Below, one piece after another: positions 8,819-17,595 of a stretch of 64,000 nucleotides of DNA (its first letter is position 1; the number at the start of each line of letters is the position of its first letter). The translations under genes were made by a program, and so were the position numbers. A model generated the notes under the pieces. That model had not been told where the DNA came from. It did not search any database and saw only the letters and a list, made by a program, of their open reading frames with translations. This DNA comes from an uncultured Collinsella sp. (GTDB lineage Bacteria; Actinomycetota; Coriobacteriia; Coriobacteriales; Coriobacteriaceae): the NCBI GenBank assembly GCA_958427355.1, contig CAUACA010000001.1:124001-188000 (forward strand). The letters run 5' to 3'.

Positions 8819-8848
8819 GAGCCCCGCCGGGGTTGTCCGGCGGGGCTC
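8819..8848 (+). terminator. Terminator of argG
   Basis: A perfect 12-bp GC-rich stem (GAGCCCCGCCGG and complement) with a 6-base loop, followed by CTTCTATC. It lies 150 bases after argG and 50 bases before the small ORF at 8899. Confidence 0.8.
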
Positions 8849-8898
8849 CTTCTATCAATTTGGCGGCTCTGTGCCTATATATATGAGGAGTATCCATT

Positions 8899-9069
8899 AT
8901 GTTCAATGCTATCGCGCATGCTTTGCTTGCCCTCGCGCCCGAGTTCGATGCTGTAAGGGTCGAGGACGTTCCTATGAGCCTGAAGGCCTGGATCGATGGT
9001 TCGCAGGGCAACATCCGGAGGGAGACGTTGGGCGCCAAGTGCATGGTGCGTCACTTCTTTGCAAATTAG
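8899..9069 (+). CDS. Small hypothetical protein between argG and argH
   Basis: A 56-codon ORF with a good ribosome binding site (ATGAGGAG, spacing about 8) placed after the argG terminator and before argH. The product begins MFNAIAHALLALAPEFD and ends CMVRHFFAN. The first 15 residues could be an amphipathic or membrane-associated helix. I recognise no family. It is too short for most gene finders; the ribosome binding site and its isolation between terminator and argH are the only support. Confidence 0.4.
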   Translation: MFNAIAHALLALAPEFDAVRVEDVPMSLKAWIDGSQGNIRRETLGAKCMVRHFFAN

Positions 9070-9187
9070 CCACATGGCCCCGCGCGCGGCAGGGAGTGTG
9101 TAAAACTAGCGGTTGATAAATCGCTTTAGCGACAGGGCACATTGCTTTGGACGCTTGTTTTGGTATTTGGAGAAAGGAGACGGTTCC

Positions 9188-10618
9188 ATGGCTCTTTGGG
9201 GCGGTCGTTTTGAGGCGGGCGTGGCCGAGGTCACGCAGGAGTTTGGCGCGTCGCTGCCGGTCGACAAACATCTCTATAAGCAGGATATCGCTGGCTCTAA
9301 GGCGCATGCCAAGATGTTGACCGCCCAGGGCATCATCAGTGCCGAGGACGAGCAGGCGATTGCCAAGGGCCTTACCGGAATCGAACAGGATATCGATGCC
9401 GGCAACTTCACCTTCGATATCAACGATGAGGACATTCATATGTCCATCGAGAGCGAGCTGACGCGTCGCATCGGCGAGGCTGGCAAGCGCTTGCATACTG
9501 GGCGTTCGCGCAACGACCAGGTGGCGACCGATACGCGCCTGGGCGTCAAGGCGCTGGCCAAGGAGCTCATGGAGGCCAATCTTGAGCTGCGCCATGTGCT
9601 GGTGGATGCGGCTAAGAAGTATGACAAGGTGATTCTGCCGGGCTACACGCATATGCAGCACGCTCAGCCCGTGCTGCTGGCGCATCATCTGCTGGCGTAT
9701 TCCTGGATGTTCGCGCGCGACTTTACGCGTCTAAAGGCCGCCTTCGATGCCGCTGATAATTGCCCGTTGGGCGCCGCCGCACTTGCCGGTACGAGCTATC
9801 CGCTCGATCGCCAGATGACGGCTGCCGAGCTTGGCTTTGCGGGCGTGATTCCCAACTCGCTCGATGCTGTTTCCGATCGCGATTTCCTGCTCGACCTGCA
9901 TTACGCCGGCTCCGTCATGGCGATGCACCTGTCGCGTCTTTCCGAGGAGATCGTGCTGTGGTCGAGCTCCGAATTTGGCTTTGTCACGCTTTCAGACTCC
10001 TACTCCACCGGCTCGTCTATCATGCCGCAGAAGAAGAACCCCGACTTTGCCGAGCTTATCCGCGGCAAGAGCGGTCGCGTGTACGGCAACCTGGTGCAGC
10101 TGCTGGTAACCATGAAGGGCTTGCCGCTTGCTTATAACAAGGACTTGCAGGAGGACAAGGAGGGCGCGCTCGATACCGCCCATACGCTCATGCAGTGCCT
10201 GTCCGTTATGGCCGGAATGATTTCGACTTGGACCGTCAACGAGGATGCCATGGCGCGCGAGTGCGGCGTGGGGCACCTTGCCGCCACCGATGTTGCCGAT
10301 TACCTGGCCAAGCGTGGCCTGCCGTTCCGCGAGGCACATGCCGTGGTGGGCCATCTGGTCCTGATGTGCGAGAAGCGCGGCTGCAATCTTGAGGACCTGC
10401 CGTTTGAGGTGTTCCAGGAGGCAAGCCCGCTCTTTGAGCGCGACATTACCGAGGCGCTCGACATCCCGTCGATTGTCGCCGCGCGCACGACCGAGGGCGG
10501 CACCGCCCCTGCCGCCGTTGCCGTGCAGCTTGATCGCGCCGAGGCACAGCTCGTGGCTGACGAGGGTGTGTTTGGGTCACTGACTAAGGTCGTCGAGATG
10601 GGCCACGGGGTAAAGTAG
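9188..10618 (+). CDS. argH: Argininosuccinate lyase
   Basis: 476 residues. Splits argininosuccinate into arginine and fumarate. The fumarase/aspartase superfamily signature GSSIMPQKKNPD is present at about residues 275-286, with the upstream TGRSRNDQVATD and HMQHAQP segments that carry active-site residues. The start at 9188 is preceded by GAGAAAGGAG; an in-frame codon at 9113 gives a longer frame without family similarity. No hint of a fused N-acetylglutamate synthase domain. A terminator follows at 10669. Confidence 0.97.
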   Translation: MALWGGRFEAGVAEVTQEFGASLPVDKHLYKQDIAGSKAHAKMLTAQGIISAEDEQAIAKGLTGIEQDIDAGNFTFDINDEDIHMSIESELTRRIGEAGKRLHTGRSRNDQVATDTRLGVKALAKELMEANLELRHVLVDAAKKYDKVILPGYTHMQHAQPVLLAHHLLAYSWMFARDFTRLKAAFDAADNCPLGAAALAGTSYPLDRQMTAAELGFAGVIPNSLDAVSDRDFLLDLHYAGSVMAMHLSRLSEEIVLWSSSEFGFVTLSDSYSTGSSIMPQKKNPDFAELIRGKSGRVYGNLVQLLVTMKGLPLAYNKDLQEDKEGALDTAHTLMQCLSVMAGMISTWTVNEDAMARECGVGHLAATDVADYLAKRGLPFREAHAVVGHLVLMCEKRGCNLEDLPFEVFQEASPLFERDITEALDIPSIVAARTTEGGTAPAAVAVQLDRAEAQLVADEGVFGSLTKVVEMGHGVK

Positions 10619-10668
10619 GGATTTGGCTGAAGCCGTTTTGGCCATTTATTGATAAATCGTTTTCACTT

Positions 10669-10702
10669 TACGGGCGCCTGCTGATGTGGGCGCCCGTATT
10701 TT
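10669..10702 (+). terminator. Terminator of argH
   Basis: Stem TACGGGCGCC / GGCGCCCGTA with a 10-base loop, followed by TTTTGTT. Confidence 0.85.
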
Positions 10703-10910
10703 GTTGCTATGGGGGAGGGGCTTGTCGAGAACTTCTGTAGGACCTTTGGGCAGGTTGTGAAGGGGTTACGTTCGCGGGCGGCAACCGACCGCCTGCTCTG
10801 TTCGATGCGGTTGATGGGCGGTCGGATGGTACTCTAATCGGGCTTCGAAACAGAAGTGACACATATGGAGCGCTTTAATAAATTGCAACGTTTCAATAAA
10901 CAGCTTTTTG

Positions 10911-10939
10911 TTTAACTGCAGCTAAAACTCTGTTACGAT
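10911..10939 (+). promoter_or_regulatory. Candidate promoter of ndk
   Basis: TTTAAC, 17-base spacer, TACGAT, about 65 bases before the ndk ATG in an A/T-rich stretch. Weak consensus match. The rest of 10703-10910 holds no ORF or structure that I can support. Confidence 0.35.
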
Positions 10940-11003
10940 GCAGTCCAGGCGGGTGCCGGAATGGGACTTGGGCACGCGCGAACCTACTTGAAAGGCTACT
11001 TTT

Positions 11004-11408
11004 ATGGCTATCGAGAAGACCTTCATCATGATTAAGCCCGACGCCGTGCGCGACCGCAAGATCGGCGAGATCGTTGCTCGCATTGAGCGCAGCGGCCTTG
11101 TCATCGAGCGCATGGAGATGACCACGCTCGAGCGCGCTACCGTCGAGGAGCACTACGCCCATCTGGCCGACAAGCCCTTCTTTGGCGGTCTCTGCGACTT
11201 TATGACGAGCGGTCCGGTCGTCAAGATGGTCGTTTCCGGTCTCTCCGCTGTTGCTAAGATGCGCACCCTCATGGGCGCTACCAACCCGCTTGAGGCTGCT
11301 CCTGGTACCATCCGCGGCGACTTTGCCGTCGATGTCAACGCCAACGTGATCCACGGCTCCGACTGCCTGGAGAATGCCGAGATCGAGATCAAGCGCTTCT
11401 TTGGCTAA
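11004..11408 (+). CDS. ndk: Nucleoside diphosphate kinase
   Basis: 134 residues. Transfers the gamma-phosphate from ATP to nucleoside diphosphates through a phosphohistidine. The catalytic His is H117 in NVIHGSD, and the N-terminal TFIMIKPDAV strand is typical. The ATG follows AACCTACTTGAAAGG. It is monocistronic, with a strong terminator after it. Confidence 0.96.
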   Translation: MAIEKTFIMIKPDAVRDRKIGEIVARIERSGLVIERMEMTTLERATVEEHYAHLADKPFFGGLCDFMTSGPVVKMVVSGLSAVAKMRTLMGATNPLEAAPGTIRGDFAVDVNANVIHGSDCLENAEIEIKRFFG

Positions 11409-11446
11409 ACCAGCTTTGACTCCTTAAAGCTGTTAGCGTGTGGCTT

Positions 11447-11480
11447 GGGCGCCGCGGAACTCCATCCGCGGCGCCCTTTT
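11447..11480 (+). terminator. Terminator of ndk
   Basis: Perfect 11-bp stem GGGCGCCGCGG with 8-base loop, then TTTTATT. Confidence 0.9.
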
Positions 11481-11494
11481 ATTCCAAAATCTAT

Positions 11495-11535
11495 GCAGGG
11501 GCCCGCTCGGATATGTGTTCCGAGCGGGCCCCTGC
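11495..11535 (-). terminator. Terminator of rpiB
   Basis: A 17-bp perfect stem (GCAGGGGCCCGCTCGGA and complement) with a 7-base loop. Read on the minus strand it lies just after rpiB and runs into ATAGATTTTGG. Confidence 0.8.
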
Positions 11536-11559
11536 TGTTAGCTTGTGGCACTGAATAGT

Positions 11560-12027
11560 TTAGGCTTCGTCGACGATCTTAAGGCCGCGCGTGCGATCGA
11601 TCTCGTTGAGGAGGTTAACGCGACGCTCGTGACGACCACCCTCAAACTCGGCGTCGAGCCACTCGTCGACAATCATCTTGGCGAGCTCGGAGCCCACGAC
11701 GCGGGCGCCAAAGGCGAGCACGTTGGTGTTGTTGTGCATGCGGGAGAGCTTGGCGCTGAAGGGCTCGGAGCATACGACGGCGCGAACACCTTCGACCTTG
11801 TTGGCGGCCAGGCTGATGCCGACGCCGGTACCGCAGATCAGGATACCCAGGTCGACGTCACCGTTGGCCACGGCCTTACCCACCTTGTAGCCGGCGATGG
11901 GGTAATCGAAGCTCTCGGAGGTGTCGGTGCCAAAGTTCACGACCTCGCAGCCGCGCTCCTTCAGGTGCTCGGAGATGATGTTCTTGAGCTCGACGGCGGC
12001 GTGGTCGTTACCGATACCAATCTTCAT
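11560..12027 (-). CDS. rpiB: Ribose-5-phosphate isomerase B
   Basis: 155 residues of the RpiB/LacAB fold. Interconverts ribose-5-phosphate and ribulose-5-phosphate. Visible are NDHA near the N-terminus (substrate His), ICGTGVGIS with Cys65 as the base, and HNNTNVLAFGAR. RpiB is the usual isomerase in actinobacteria. The ATG has GAGAGGAACCACTC upstream. Single gene convergent with ndk. Confidence 0.94.
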   Translation of the reverse strand: MKIGIGNDHAAVELKNIISEHLKERGCEVVNFGTDTSESFDYPIAGYKVGKAVANGDVDLGILICGTGVGISLAANKVEGVRAVVCSEPFSAKLSRMHNNTNVLAFGARVVGSELAKMIVDEWLDAEFEGGRHERRVNLLNEIDRTRGLKIVDEA

Positions 12028-12298
12028 GAGTGGTTCCTCTCTGGTCCGTGCGGCGGAATTGCTAAAGGTTTTACCGCGTTCGACTGCATGATAGCGCGAC
12101 TTTTGTGGAAACGCTCGGGCGTTTTTTGGTCAAACGCTTTAGCATGCAACAAGACTAGCTTTTCATGTATTAATGCCGTCAGTTTGCGCTTGAACGCCGT
12201 CCGCCGGAACTTGGGTTGCGGTTTTTGATGCATTGTTATCAAATAAAAGAGCTAATTATTATTGAGAGCCCAGCCCGTTATACAAGTAGGAGATACCT

Positions 12299-13618
12299 AT
12301 GCCTGCCGATTCCCTTCGTGATGCCGCGTTTTGCGATGTTCTGAACCGCGAGCTTGTCTGCGCGCTCGGCTGTACCGAGCCCATTGCCGTTGCCTATGCA
12401 GCGGCGCTGGCGAGCCAGACGCTCGGTTGCGAGCCCGATCATATGGATGTTGCCTGCTCGGGCAACATCATCAAGAACGTCAAGAGCGTGATCGTGCCCA
12501 ACTCGGGCGGTATGCACGGTATTGAGGCCGCGGCCGTGCTGGGTGCCGTGGGCGGCGACGCTAAGAGCGCGCTCGAGGTGCTCGAGAGCGTTAACGATGA
12601 AGACCGCGCTCGCGTGGCCGAGCTCCTCGCCGACGCCGGCTACTGCGATGTGTCGCTTGTCGAAGGTGTGCCCAACCTCTACATCAAGGTGACTGCGACG
12701 GCCGGGGGCCATACCGCGGTCGTCGAGATTACCGATCACCACACTAATGTCACGTGCCATACGCTCGATGGTATTCCGGTATGCGGCAAGTCGGCGGGGG
12801 AGTGTGCCGCCTGCGCCGAGCGCGTGGTGGCCGAGCGTGCGGCGGATAAGGCCGATACCCCTATGAGCATTGAGTCCATCATCGACTTTATCGAGGACGG
12901 CGACATTGAGGACGCCCGCGCTGCCGTTGAGCGTCAGATTGAGCTGAATGGCGCAATCAGTGCCGAGGGCCTTGCGCACGCTTGGGGCGCCGAGGTGGGT
13001 CGTACGCTGCTGGGTGCTCGTGCCGATGACGTCGCCTGCCGTGCCCGTGCCCGTGCGGCCGCCGGGTCCGACGCCCGCATGAACGGCTGCGCGCTGCCGG
13101 TCGCCATTGTGTGCGGCTCGGGCAATCAGGGCATTACCTGCGCATTGCCCGTCATGGAGTATGCCGAGTACCTGCGTTGCGACCACGAGCGCCTGGTGCG
13201 CGCCGTGATGCTGTCCGATCTTATCGCCGTGCATATCAAGAGCTATATTGGTGCGCTCTCGGCGTTTTGCGGTGCTATTTGCGCCGCGTGCGGCGCCGGC
13301 GCTGCGATTACCTGGCTGTGCGGTGGCACGCGCGAGCAGATTGGCGCGACGGTCTCGAATACGCTCGGTAACGTGGGCGGCATCGTGTGCGACGGCGCCA
13401 AGGCGAGCTGTGCCGCCAAGATCTCGGCTGCCGTCGATGCGGCGATTCTGGGCCACGATATGGCTATGCAAGGTCGCGGCTTCCGCGCCGGCGAGGGCCT
13501 GATCCAGGATACCGTTGAGCAGACAATCGCCAGCATGGGCTACGTGGGCCGCGTGGGCATGAAGGACACCGACGTCGAGATCCTCAACATCATGATTGGT
13601 AAAACCCAGGTGTGCTAG
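12299..13618 (+). CDS. cyuA: L-cysteine desulfidase family protein (UPF0597/CyuA)
   Basis: 439 residues, the length of the CyuA/YhaM (UPF0597) family. Conserved landmarks are GCTEPIAVAYAAA near residue 25, CSGNIIKN, PNSGGMHGIEAA, GNVGGIVCDGAKASCAAKI near residue 360, and QGRGFRAGEGL at the end. Family members are oxygen-sensitive [4Fe-4S] enzymes that convert cysteine to pyruvate, ammonia and sulfide, and the conserved Cys residues fit that. The gene follows GTAGGAGATACCT. It stands alone; its stop codon overlaps that of the convergent HAD gene (shared CTAG). Confidence 0.85.
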   Translation: MPADSLRDAAFCDVLNRELVCALGCTEPIAVAYAAALASQTLGCEPDHMDVACSGNIIKNVKSVIVPNSGGMHGIEAAAVLGAVGGDAKSALEVLESVNDEDRARVAELLADAGYCDVSLVEGVPNLYIKVTATAGGHTAVVEITDHHTNVTCHTLDGIPVCGKSAGECAACAERVVAERAADKADTPMSIESIIDFIEDGDIEDARAAVERQIELNGAISAEGLAHAWGAEVGRTLLGARADDVACRARARAAAGSDARMNGCALPVAIVCGSGNQGITCALPVMEYAEYLRCDHERLVRAVMLSDLIAVHIKSYIGALSAFCGAICAACGAGAAITWLCGGTREQIGATVSNTLGNVGGIVCDGAKASCAAKISAAVDAAILGHDMAMQGRGFRAGEGLIQDTVEQTIASMGYVGRVGMKDTDVEILNIMIGKTQVC

Positions 13619-14373
13619 GACAGTTCGTCGGCTATTTGGTGCTCGTAGAAGGCTTCGATTACGGCGTTGAAATCGCGGGCGAAGTCTTCCATGGTTCCGC
13701 GCCAGGTGGCTCGGCTGGGCTTGCCTTGGCCCACATAGGCAGTCTGAATGCCGCAGGCGGGGCTGGGGAAGTCGCGTTTGGGATCGTTGCCCACCATAAG
13801 GACCTCGTGTGGCTCGAGCCCCATCACCTGAAGCTGCTCTAGATAGTAGGTGGCATCGGGCTTGCAGCGGGTGGTGTTTCCCATGTGCGTGACGAGCTCA
13901 AAGGGAGCGTCGGCCAGGTCGCCCCAACCCATGCGGCACTCGATAGCCCCCTGGGGAAAGCTGGGGTTGGTAAAGAGCGCGCAACGCAGCCCTGCGTCCT
14001 GTACGGCCTGGAGCGCGGCGTGTGCGCCCGGCATGGCGTGAGCGTTAATGACATCGTCGTTCTTGTACGGAAGAACTTCGCGGTCATAGTAGGTAAACGC
14101 CTCGTAGATGAGGGGATCGGAGAGGCAGATCCCGCATCGGCGCTCGACCTCTTCTTGGTAAAACTCAAGATTGGTGCGGTTGTCCGTGCCGCTGCGGCGA
14201 TTGGCGTTAAGGTCGACCAGGATGGTGCCGAGGCGCGCCATCGTGCCACCGCGGCTGCGGCGCCCGATATCCGCGAGCATCGAAGAGACATCCTTAAAAT
14301 AGCGAAGGATGAACGCGTTGAGGTTGATGCTAAGAAGCGTTTCGTCCATATCGAAAACGACTGCTTTGAGCAC
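13615..14373 (-). CDS. HAD family hydrolase
   Basis: 252 residues from a GTG start. Motif I is VVFDMDETLL, motif II is FTNPSFP, motif IV is VGNDPKRDF. The cap inserted after motif I is alpha-helical, so it belongs to the HAD subfamily I phosphatases (phosphoglycolate phosphatase/haloacid dehalogenase-like). Substrate unknown. The GTG at 14373 is preferred over an upstream start because it precedes the conserved strand directly and has GAGAAAGG seven bases upstream. Convergent with cyuA, sharing four bases at the stops. Confidence 0.8.
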   Translation of the reverse strand: MLKAVVFDMDETLLSINLNAFILRYFKDVSSMLADIGRRSRGGTMARLGTILVDLNANRRSGTDNRTNLEFYQEEVERRCGICLSDPLIYEAFTYYDREVLPYKNDDVINAHAMPGAHAALQAVQDAGLRCALFTNPSFPQGAIECRMGWGDLADAPFELVTHMGNTTRCKPDATYYLEQLQVMGLEPHEVLMVGNDPKRDFPSPACGIQTAYVGQGKPSRATWRGTMEDFARDFNAVIEAFYEHQIADELS

Positions 14374-14688
14374 GCGGGCACCTTTCTCGAAAAATCGATC
14401 TAGAATCGTTGGCTCCGGATACTTTACCCCAAAGCCGAATGCCTGGCTGGTTATCGTCAAGTTGCGGAGACGTGTGTTCATAAGATTACGAAAAAGTCTC
14501 CACACGAGTAAAAAATCGCAGTTCACGCTTGAAATCGAACTCATTTCCCCGTAACCTATACGAACGTGATTGCATAAGCGTCACATTAGTATCTGTCGGC
14601 TCCCGAGTGTTCCTAAACGTTGTGTGCTTGTCGCACCCTTCTGTAGGTCCTAGCAATCGGGGCCCCGTAGTTCGAAAGGGGTCCACCT
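14374..14688 (+). other. Intergenic region, rpsA 5' leader
   Basis: This 315-base stretch holds no convincing gene. Its last 40 bases contain GGGGCCCC and the rpsA Shine-Dalgarno GAAAGGGG, which could pair in part, and AT-rich sequence at 14490-14560 could hold the promoter. Translational autocontrol of S1 is known in enterobacteria, but I see no structure here that proves it. Confidence 0.3.
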
Positions 14689-15855
14689 TTGAGTGAGATT
14701 CAGAACTCGTCCATTTTCTCTCTTGACGATGTCAATGAGGAGGAGATGAACAACCTCATCGACGGTACGATTACCGACTTTGATGAGGGCGATCTCGTTA
14801 ACGGCACTGTCGTTAAGATCGAGCATGACGAGGTGCTCGTTGACATCGGATTCAAGTCCGAGGGCGTTATCCCGGTCCGCGAGCTGTCCATCCGCAAGGA
14901 CGCTAACCCTGCAGACATCGTTGCACTCGGTGATCCCATCGAGGCTCTGGTTCTCCAGAAGGAGGACAAGGACGGTCGTCTGGTCCTGTCCAAGAAGCGT
15001 GCCGAGTACGAGCGTGCTTGGAACCGCATCGAGGAGAAGTTCAACTCCGGCGAGAACGTCGAGGGCGAGGTTATCGAGGTTGTCAAGGGCGGCCTGATCC
15101 TCGACATCGGCCTGCGTGGCTTCCTGCCCGCTTCCCTCGTCGACCTCCGTCGCGTCAAGGACCTCACCTCCTACATGGGCACCCGCATCGAGGCTCGCGT
15201 CATCGAGATGGACCGCAACCGCAACAACGTCGTCCTCTCCCGTCGCGTCGTGCTCGAGGAGTCCCGTAAGGCCGAGCGCTCCGAGATCCTGTCCAAGCTC
15301 AAGTCTGGTATGCGTCTCCAGGGCACCGTTTCCTCCATCGTCGACTTCGGCGCCTTCGTCGACCTCGGCGGTATCGACGGCCTCATCCACATCTCCGAGC
15401 TCTCCTGGAACCACGTCAACCATCCTTCCGAGGTTGTCAAGGTCGGCCAGGAGGTCGAGGTCGAGGTTCTCGACGTCGATCTCAACCGCGAGCGCATCTC
15501 CCTGGGTCTCAAGCAGACCACCGAGGATCCGTGGCGCGCACTGGTCAAGAAGTACCCCGTTGGCGCTATCGTCGAGGGCACTGTGACCAAGCTTGTCCCG
15601 TTCGGCGCTTTCGTCGATCTGGGCGAGGGCATCGAGGGCCTGGTGCACATCTCCGAGATGGCCAACAAGCACGTCGATCAGCCTTCTCAGGTCACCCACG
15701 TGGGCGACAAGGTTCAGGTCAAGGTCATGGAGATCGACCTCGACCGTCGTCGTATCTCCCTGTCCATGAAGTCTGCTGCTGAGACTCTGGGCGTTGAGAT
15801 CGAGGTTACCCCGCTGCCTTCCGAGAAGAAGGACGAGGAGACCGACGCCGAGTAA
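14689..15855 (+). CDS. rpsA: 30S ribosomal protein S1
   Basis: 388 residues with four S1 (OB-fold) RNA-binding repeats: about residues 33-105, 120-185, 205-275 and 290-360, each with the VxG.V..I...G.FVDLG or equivalent core. Repeats 3 and 4 carry the best match (GTVSSIVDFGAFVDLGG..GLIHISEL and GTVTKLVPFGAFVDLGEGIEGLVHISEM). Four repeats is the actinobacterial and Gram-positive form, against six in enterobacteria. Translation starts at TTG (14689), eight bases after GAAAGGGG. Codons are strongly biased to C-ending forms, as in highly expressed genes. Confidence 0.93.
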   Translation: MSEIQNSSIFSLDDVNEEEMNNLIDGTITDFDEGDLVNGTVVKIEHDEVLVDIGFKSEGVIPVRELSIRKDANPADIVALGDPIEALVLQKEDKDGRLVLSKKRAEYERAWNRIEEKFNSGENVEGEVIEVVKGGLILDIGLRGFLPASLVDLRRVKDLTSYMGTRIEARVIEMDRNRNNVVLSRRVVLEESRKAERSEILSKLKSGMRLQGTVSSIVDFGAFVDLGGIDGLIHISELSWNHVNHPSEVVKVGQEVEVEVLDVDLNRERISLGLKQTTEDPWRALVKKYPVGAIVEGTVTKLVPFGAFVDLGEGIEGLVHISEMANKHVDQPSQVTHVGDKVQVKVMEIDLDRRRISLSMKSAAETLGVEIEVTPLPSEKKDEETDAE

Positions 15856-15880
15856 ATCGGTTTGACGATCACTTGTTTTA

Positions 15881-15913
15881 AGGGATCCGTTCGCAATGGA
15901 CGGGTCCCTTTTT
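15881..15913 (+). terminator. Terminator of rpsA
   Basis: AGGGATCC pairs with GGGTCCCT (one G-T), enclosing GTTC/GGAC, followed by TTTTTG. Confidence 0.8.
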
Positions 15914-16176
15914 GCATTTGCTGCTGAGGTGCGCGATGCTATCCGTGCACGATGCTGCCCGTGCTGTCCACAGGCTATTGGGTTGTCGGTGCGTGAAAAA
16001 TGCCGACATCCCGCCTCGGGGAAGAGGCGGGAACGCACCGAGTAGACGGAGGGGTGCGGAGCGCGGTCGCGTCTCGACTGACGACGTTGCCCATCGACGG
16101 GACTATTGTAGCGCATGGGTGGTTCTTGGTTTATCGTGCGAGCGCTTGTGTTGTGCCGTTGCCTGCGGCAACGGTG
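15914..16176 (+). other. Intergenic region before rnpB
   Basis: No gene with a ribosome binding site. A hairpin CCCGCCTC-GGGGAA-GAGGCGGG at 16010-16031 has no T-run and may be part of an untranslated leader or processed RNA. Function not visible. Confidence 0.3.
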
Positions 16177-16185
16177 TGCTACACT
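16177..16185 (+). promoter_or_regulatory. Candidate extended -10 promoter of rnpB
   Basis: TGC-TACACT about 11 bases before the 5' end of the RNase P RNA, with TTGCCT 15 bases upstream as a weak -35. Confidence 0.5.
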
Positions 16186-16194
16186 CTTGCACTG

Positions 16195-16556
16195 CTGAGT
16201 GGGCCAGACGGTCGCGCGATGTGCTGCTTGCAGCACGCGTGAGGAAAGTCCGGGCTCCAGAGGGCGGGATGCCGGCTAACGGCCGGGCGGAGTGATCCGA
16301 CGGAAAGCGCCGCAGAAAAGAAGACTCCCACCTGCGCCGCAAGGCGTAAAGGGAAAAGCTGAAACGGTGGTGTAAGAGACCACCAGCGTCGTGGCAACAC
16401 GGCGGCTTGGCAAGCCCCATCCGGAGCAAGCGCGAATAGGAACGCTATGGGCCGGCCCGGTCCGCGTTCGGGTAGCGTGCGTGGAGCTGCATGGTAACGT
16501 GCAGACAAGATAAATGACCGTTCACGACAGAACCCGGCTTACAAGCCCACTCGGCA
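16195..16556 (+). ncRNA. rnpB: RNase P RNA, bacterial type A
   Basis: About 360 nt. Universal landmarks are in order: GAGGAAAGTCCGGGCT near the 5' end (P4 strand and CR-I), then AACGGGGGTG-type helices, and AGAACCCGGCTTAC near the 3' end, which pairs to make P4. The termini GAGTGGGC (16197) and GCCCACTC (16545-16552) form helix P1. It is the catalytic RNA that trims the 5' leader of pre-tRNAs. Confidence 0.95.
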
Positions 16557-16571
16557 CTTTGTTGACGCTGC

Positions 16572-16670
16572 GAACCCGTCAGCGCGGCAATCTGCCTTTC
16601 AAGCCTTCGGGCATGACCATAAGGTCAATGCCCTCGTCTTTCAAGGCACCTTGCTCGCGCTGACGGGTTC
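16572..16670. repeat. Long hairpin family 2, copy A
   Basis: A 99-bp imperfect palindrome: 15-bp perfect outer stem GAACCCGTCAGCGCG with its complement at 16656-16670, an internal loop, TGCCTT/AAGGCA, and an apical stem GGGCATGACC / GGTCAATGCCC around ATAA. The descending arm reads CCTCGTCTTTCAAGGC, close to the corresponding part of copies B and C. It lies just after rnpB. Confidence 0.75.
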
Positions 16671-16678
16671 TCGCCTTC

Positions 16679-16776
16679 GACGGCGTCAGCTGGCCGATTT
16701 GGCGCTCATTCGTCGGTCGCCGCCATAAGGCGTGCTCCCTCCTCTTTCGGGCCAAATCGACTCAGCTGACGCCGTC
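16679..16776. repeat. Long hairpin family 2, copy B
   Basis: Adjacent to copy A. 14-bp perfect outer stem GACGGCGTCAGCTG (complement at 16763-16776), then CGATTTGGC/GCCAAATCG, then an apical CGCCATAAGGCG. The descending arm contains CTCCTCTTTCGGG, shared exactly with copy C at 38806. No coding function; whether it acts as RNA or DNA is unknown. Confidence 0.75.
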
Positions 16777-16890
16777 TCGCTGTCTTTGGCTGGTCATTGG
16801 CGTTGCCGTTCTATTTATCGGGGTTAACGGTACGGGCTTTGCCGTATTATTGAGGCTGTTTGTTGCTTTGCTTGTAGTTGAGGGGCTTTG

Positions 16891-17526
16891 TTGGACAGCT
16901 ATTTTACTCTGCAATCGAATATTGAGGCTTCGGGCGAGTTTGTGGACCGCAAGAGCCGGTTTATTGCCCAGCTGGTCCATATTGAGTCCGAGGATGAGGC
17001 GAATGCCTTTATCGAGATGATCCGCAAGCGTCATTACGACGCTCGACACAATGTTCCCGCGTGGATTTTAGTCGATGGACGCGAGCGCCAGAGCGATGAT
17101 GGTGAGCCGAGCCGCACGAGCGGTATGCCGACGCTCGAGGTGTTGCGTGGCGCGGAACTCAAAAATGTTTGCTGCGTAGTGACGCGCTATTTTGGTGGCA
17201 CGCTGTTAGGGCCCGGTGGCTTGGTGCGCGCCTATACCGCGGCGACGCAGGCGGCGGTGGCCGCGGCTCAGGAGGCCGGGCAGATTGTCGAGATGACGAG
17301 TGTCGTGCCTGTTGACGTGCATGTGGCCTATCCGCAGTACGAACAGGTGCTTCGTTTGGCGCAGGATTCGGGTGCCAAGGTTTCGGATACTGATTACGCG
17401 GATGCCGTGACACTTCACTTGGTGTTCAAAGCGGGGGAGCAGGAGCAATTTTGCGCCAAGATGCGCGAGCTTATGGCGGGGCGCGAGGAGATCGAGGTCG
17501 GCGCTCCCGAATTTGCAGAGTTCTAA
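16891..17526 (+). CDS. yigZ: YigZ/IMPACT family protein
   Basis: 211 residues from a TTG start. The N-terminal two thirds contain the family hallmarks KSRFIA, ARHNVPAW, DDGEPSRTSGMP and TRYFGGTLLGPGGLVRAY; the C-terminal part is the smaller DUF1949-like alpha/beta domain. YigZ is related to eukaryotic IMPACT and may bind nucleic acid or ribosomes; its bacterial role is unsettled. Two TTG codons stand in tandem; 16891 is better spaced (5 bases) from GAGGGG than 16888 (2 bases). A terminator follows. Confidence 0.85.
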   Translation: MDSYFTLQSNIEASGEFVDRKSRFIAQLVHIESEDEANAFIEMIRKRHYDARHNVPAWILVDGRERQSDDGEPSRTSGMPTLEVLRGAELKNVCCVVTRYFGGTLLGPGGLVRAYTAATQAAVAAAQEAGQIVEMTSVVPVDVHVAYPQYEQVLRLAQDSGAKVSDTDYADAVTLHLVFKAGEQEQFCAKMRELMAGREEIEVGAPEFAEF

Positions 17527-17529
17527 CGG

Positions 17530-17582
17530 CGACGGCCGGCGTGCTTTTGGATGGATCCCAAGCGCGCCGGCCGTCGTTTTTT
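17530..17582. terminator. Terminator between yigZ and the convergent redox gene
   Basis: Stem CGACGGCCGGCG with its complement at 17565-17576, 23-base loop, then GTTTTTT on the plus strand. It can serve both convergent genes. Confidence 0.8.
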
Positions 17583-17595
17583 CTGTTGCTGCCGT

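Noticed and set aside
14650..16236. Long antisense ORF opposite rpsA (528 codons)
   Set aside because: Shadow frame produced by C-ending codon bias; composition is low-complexity and there is no ribosome binding site.
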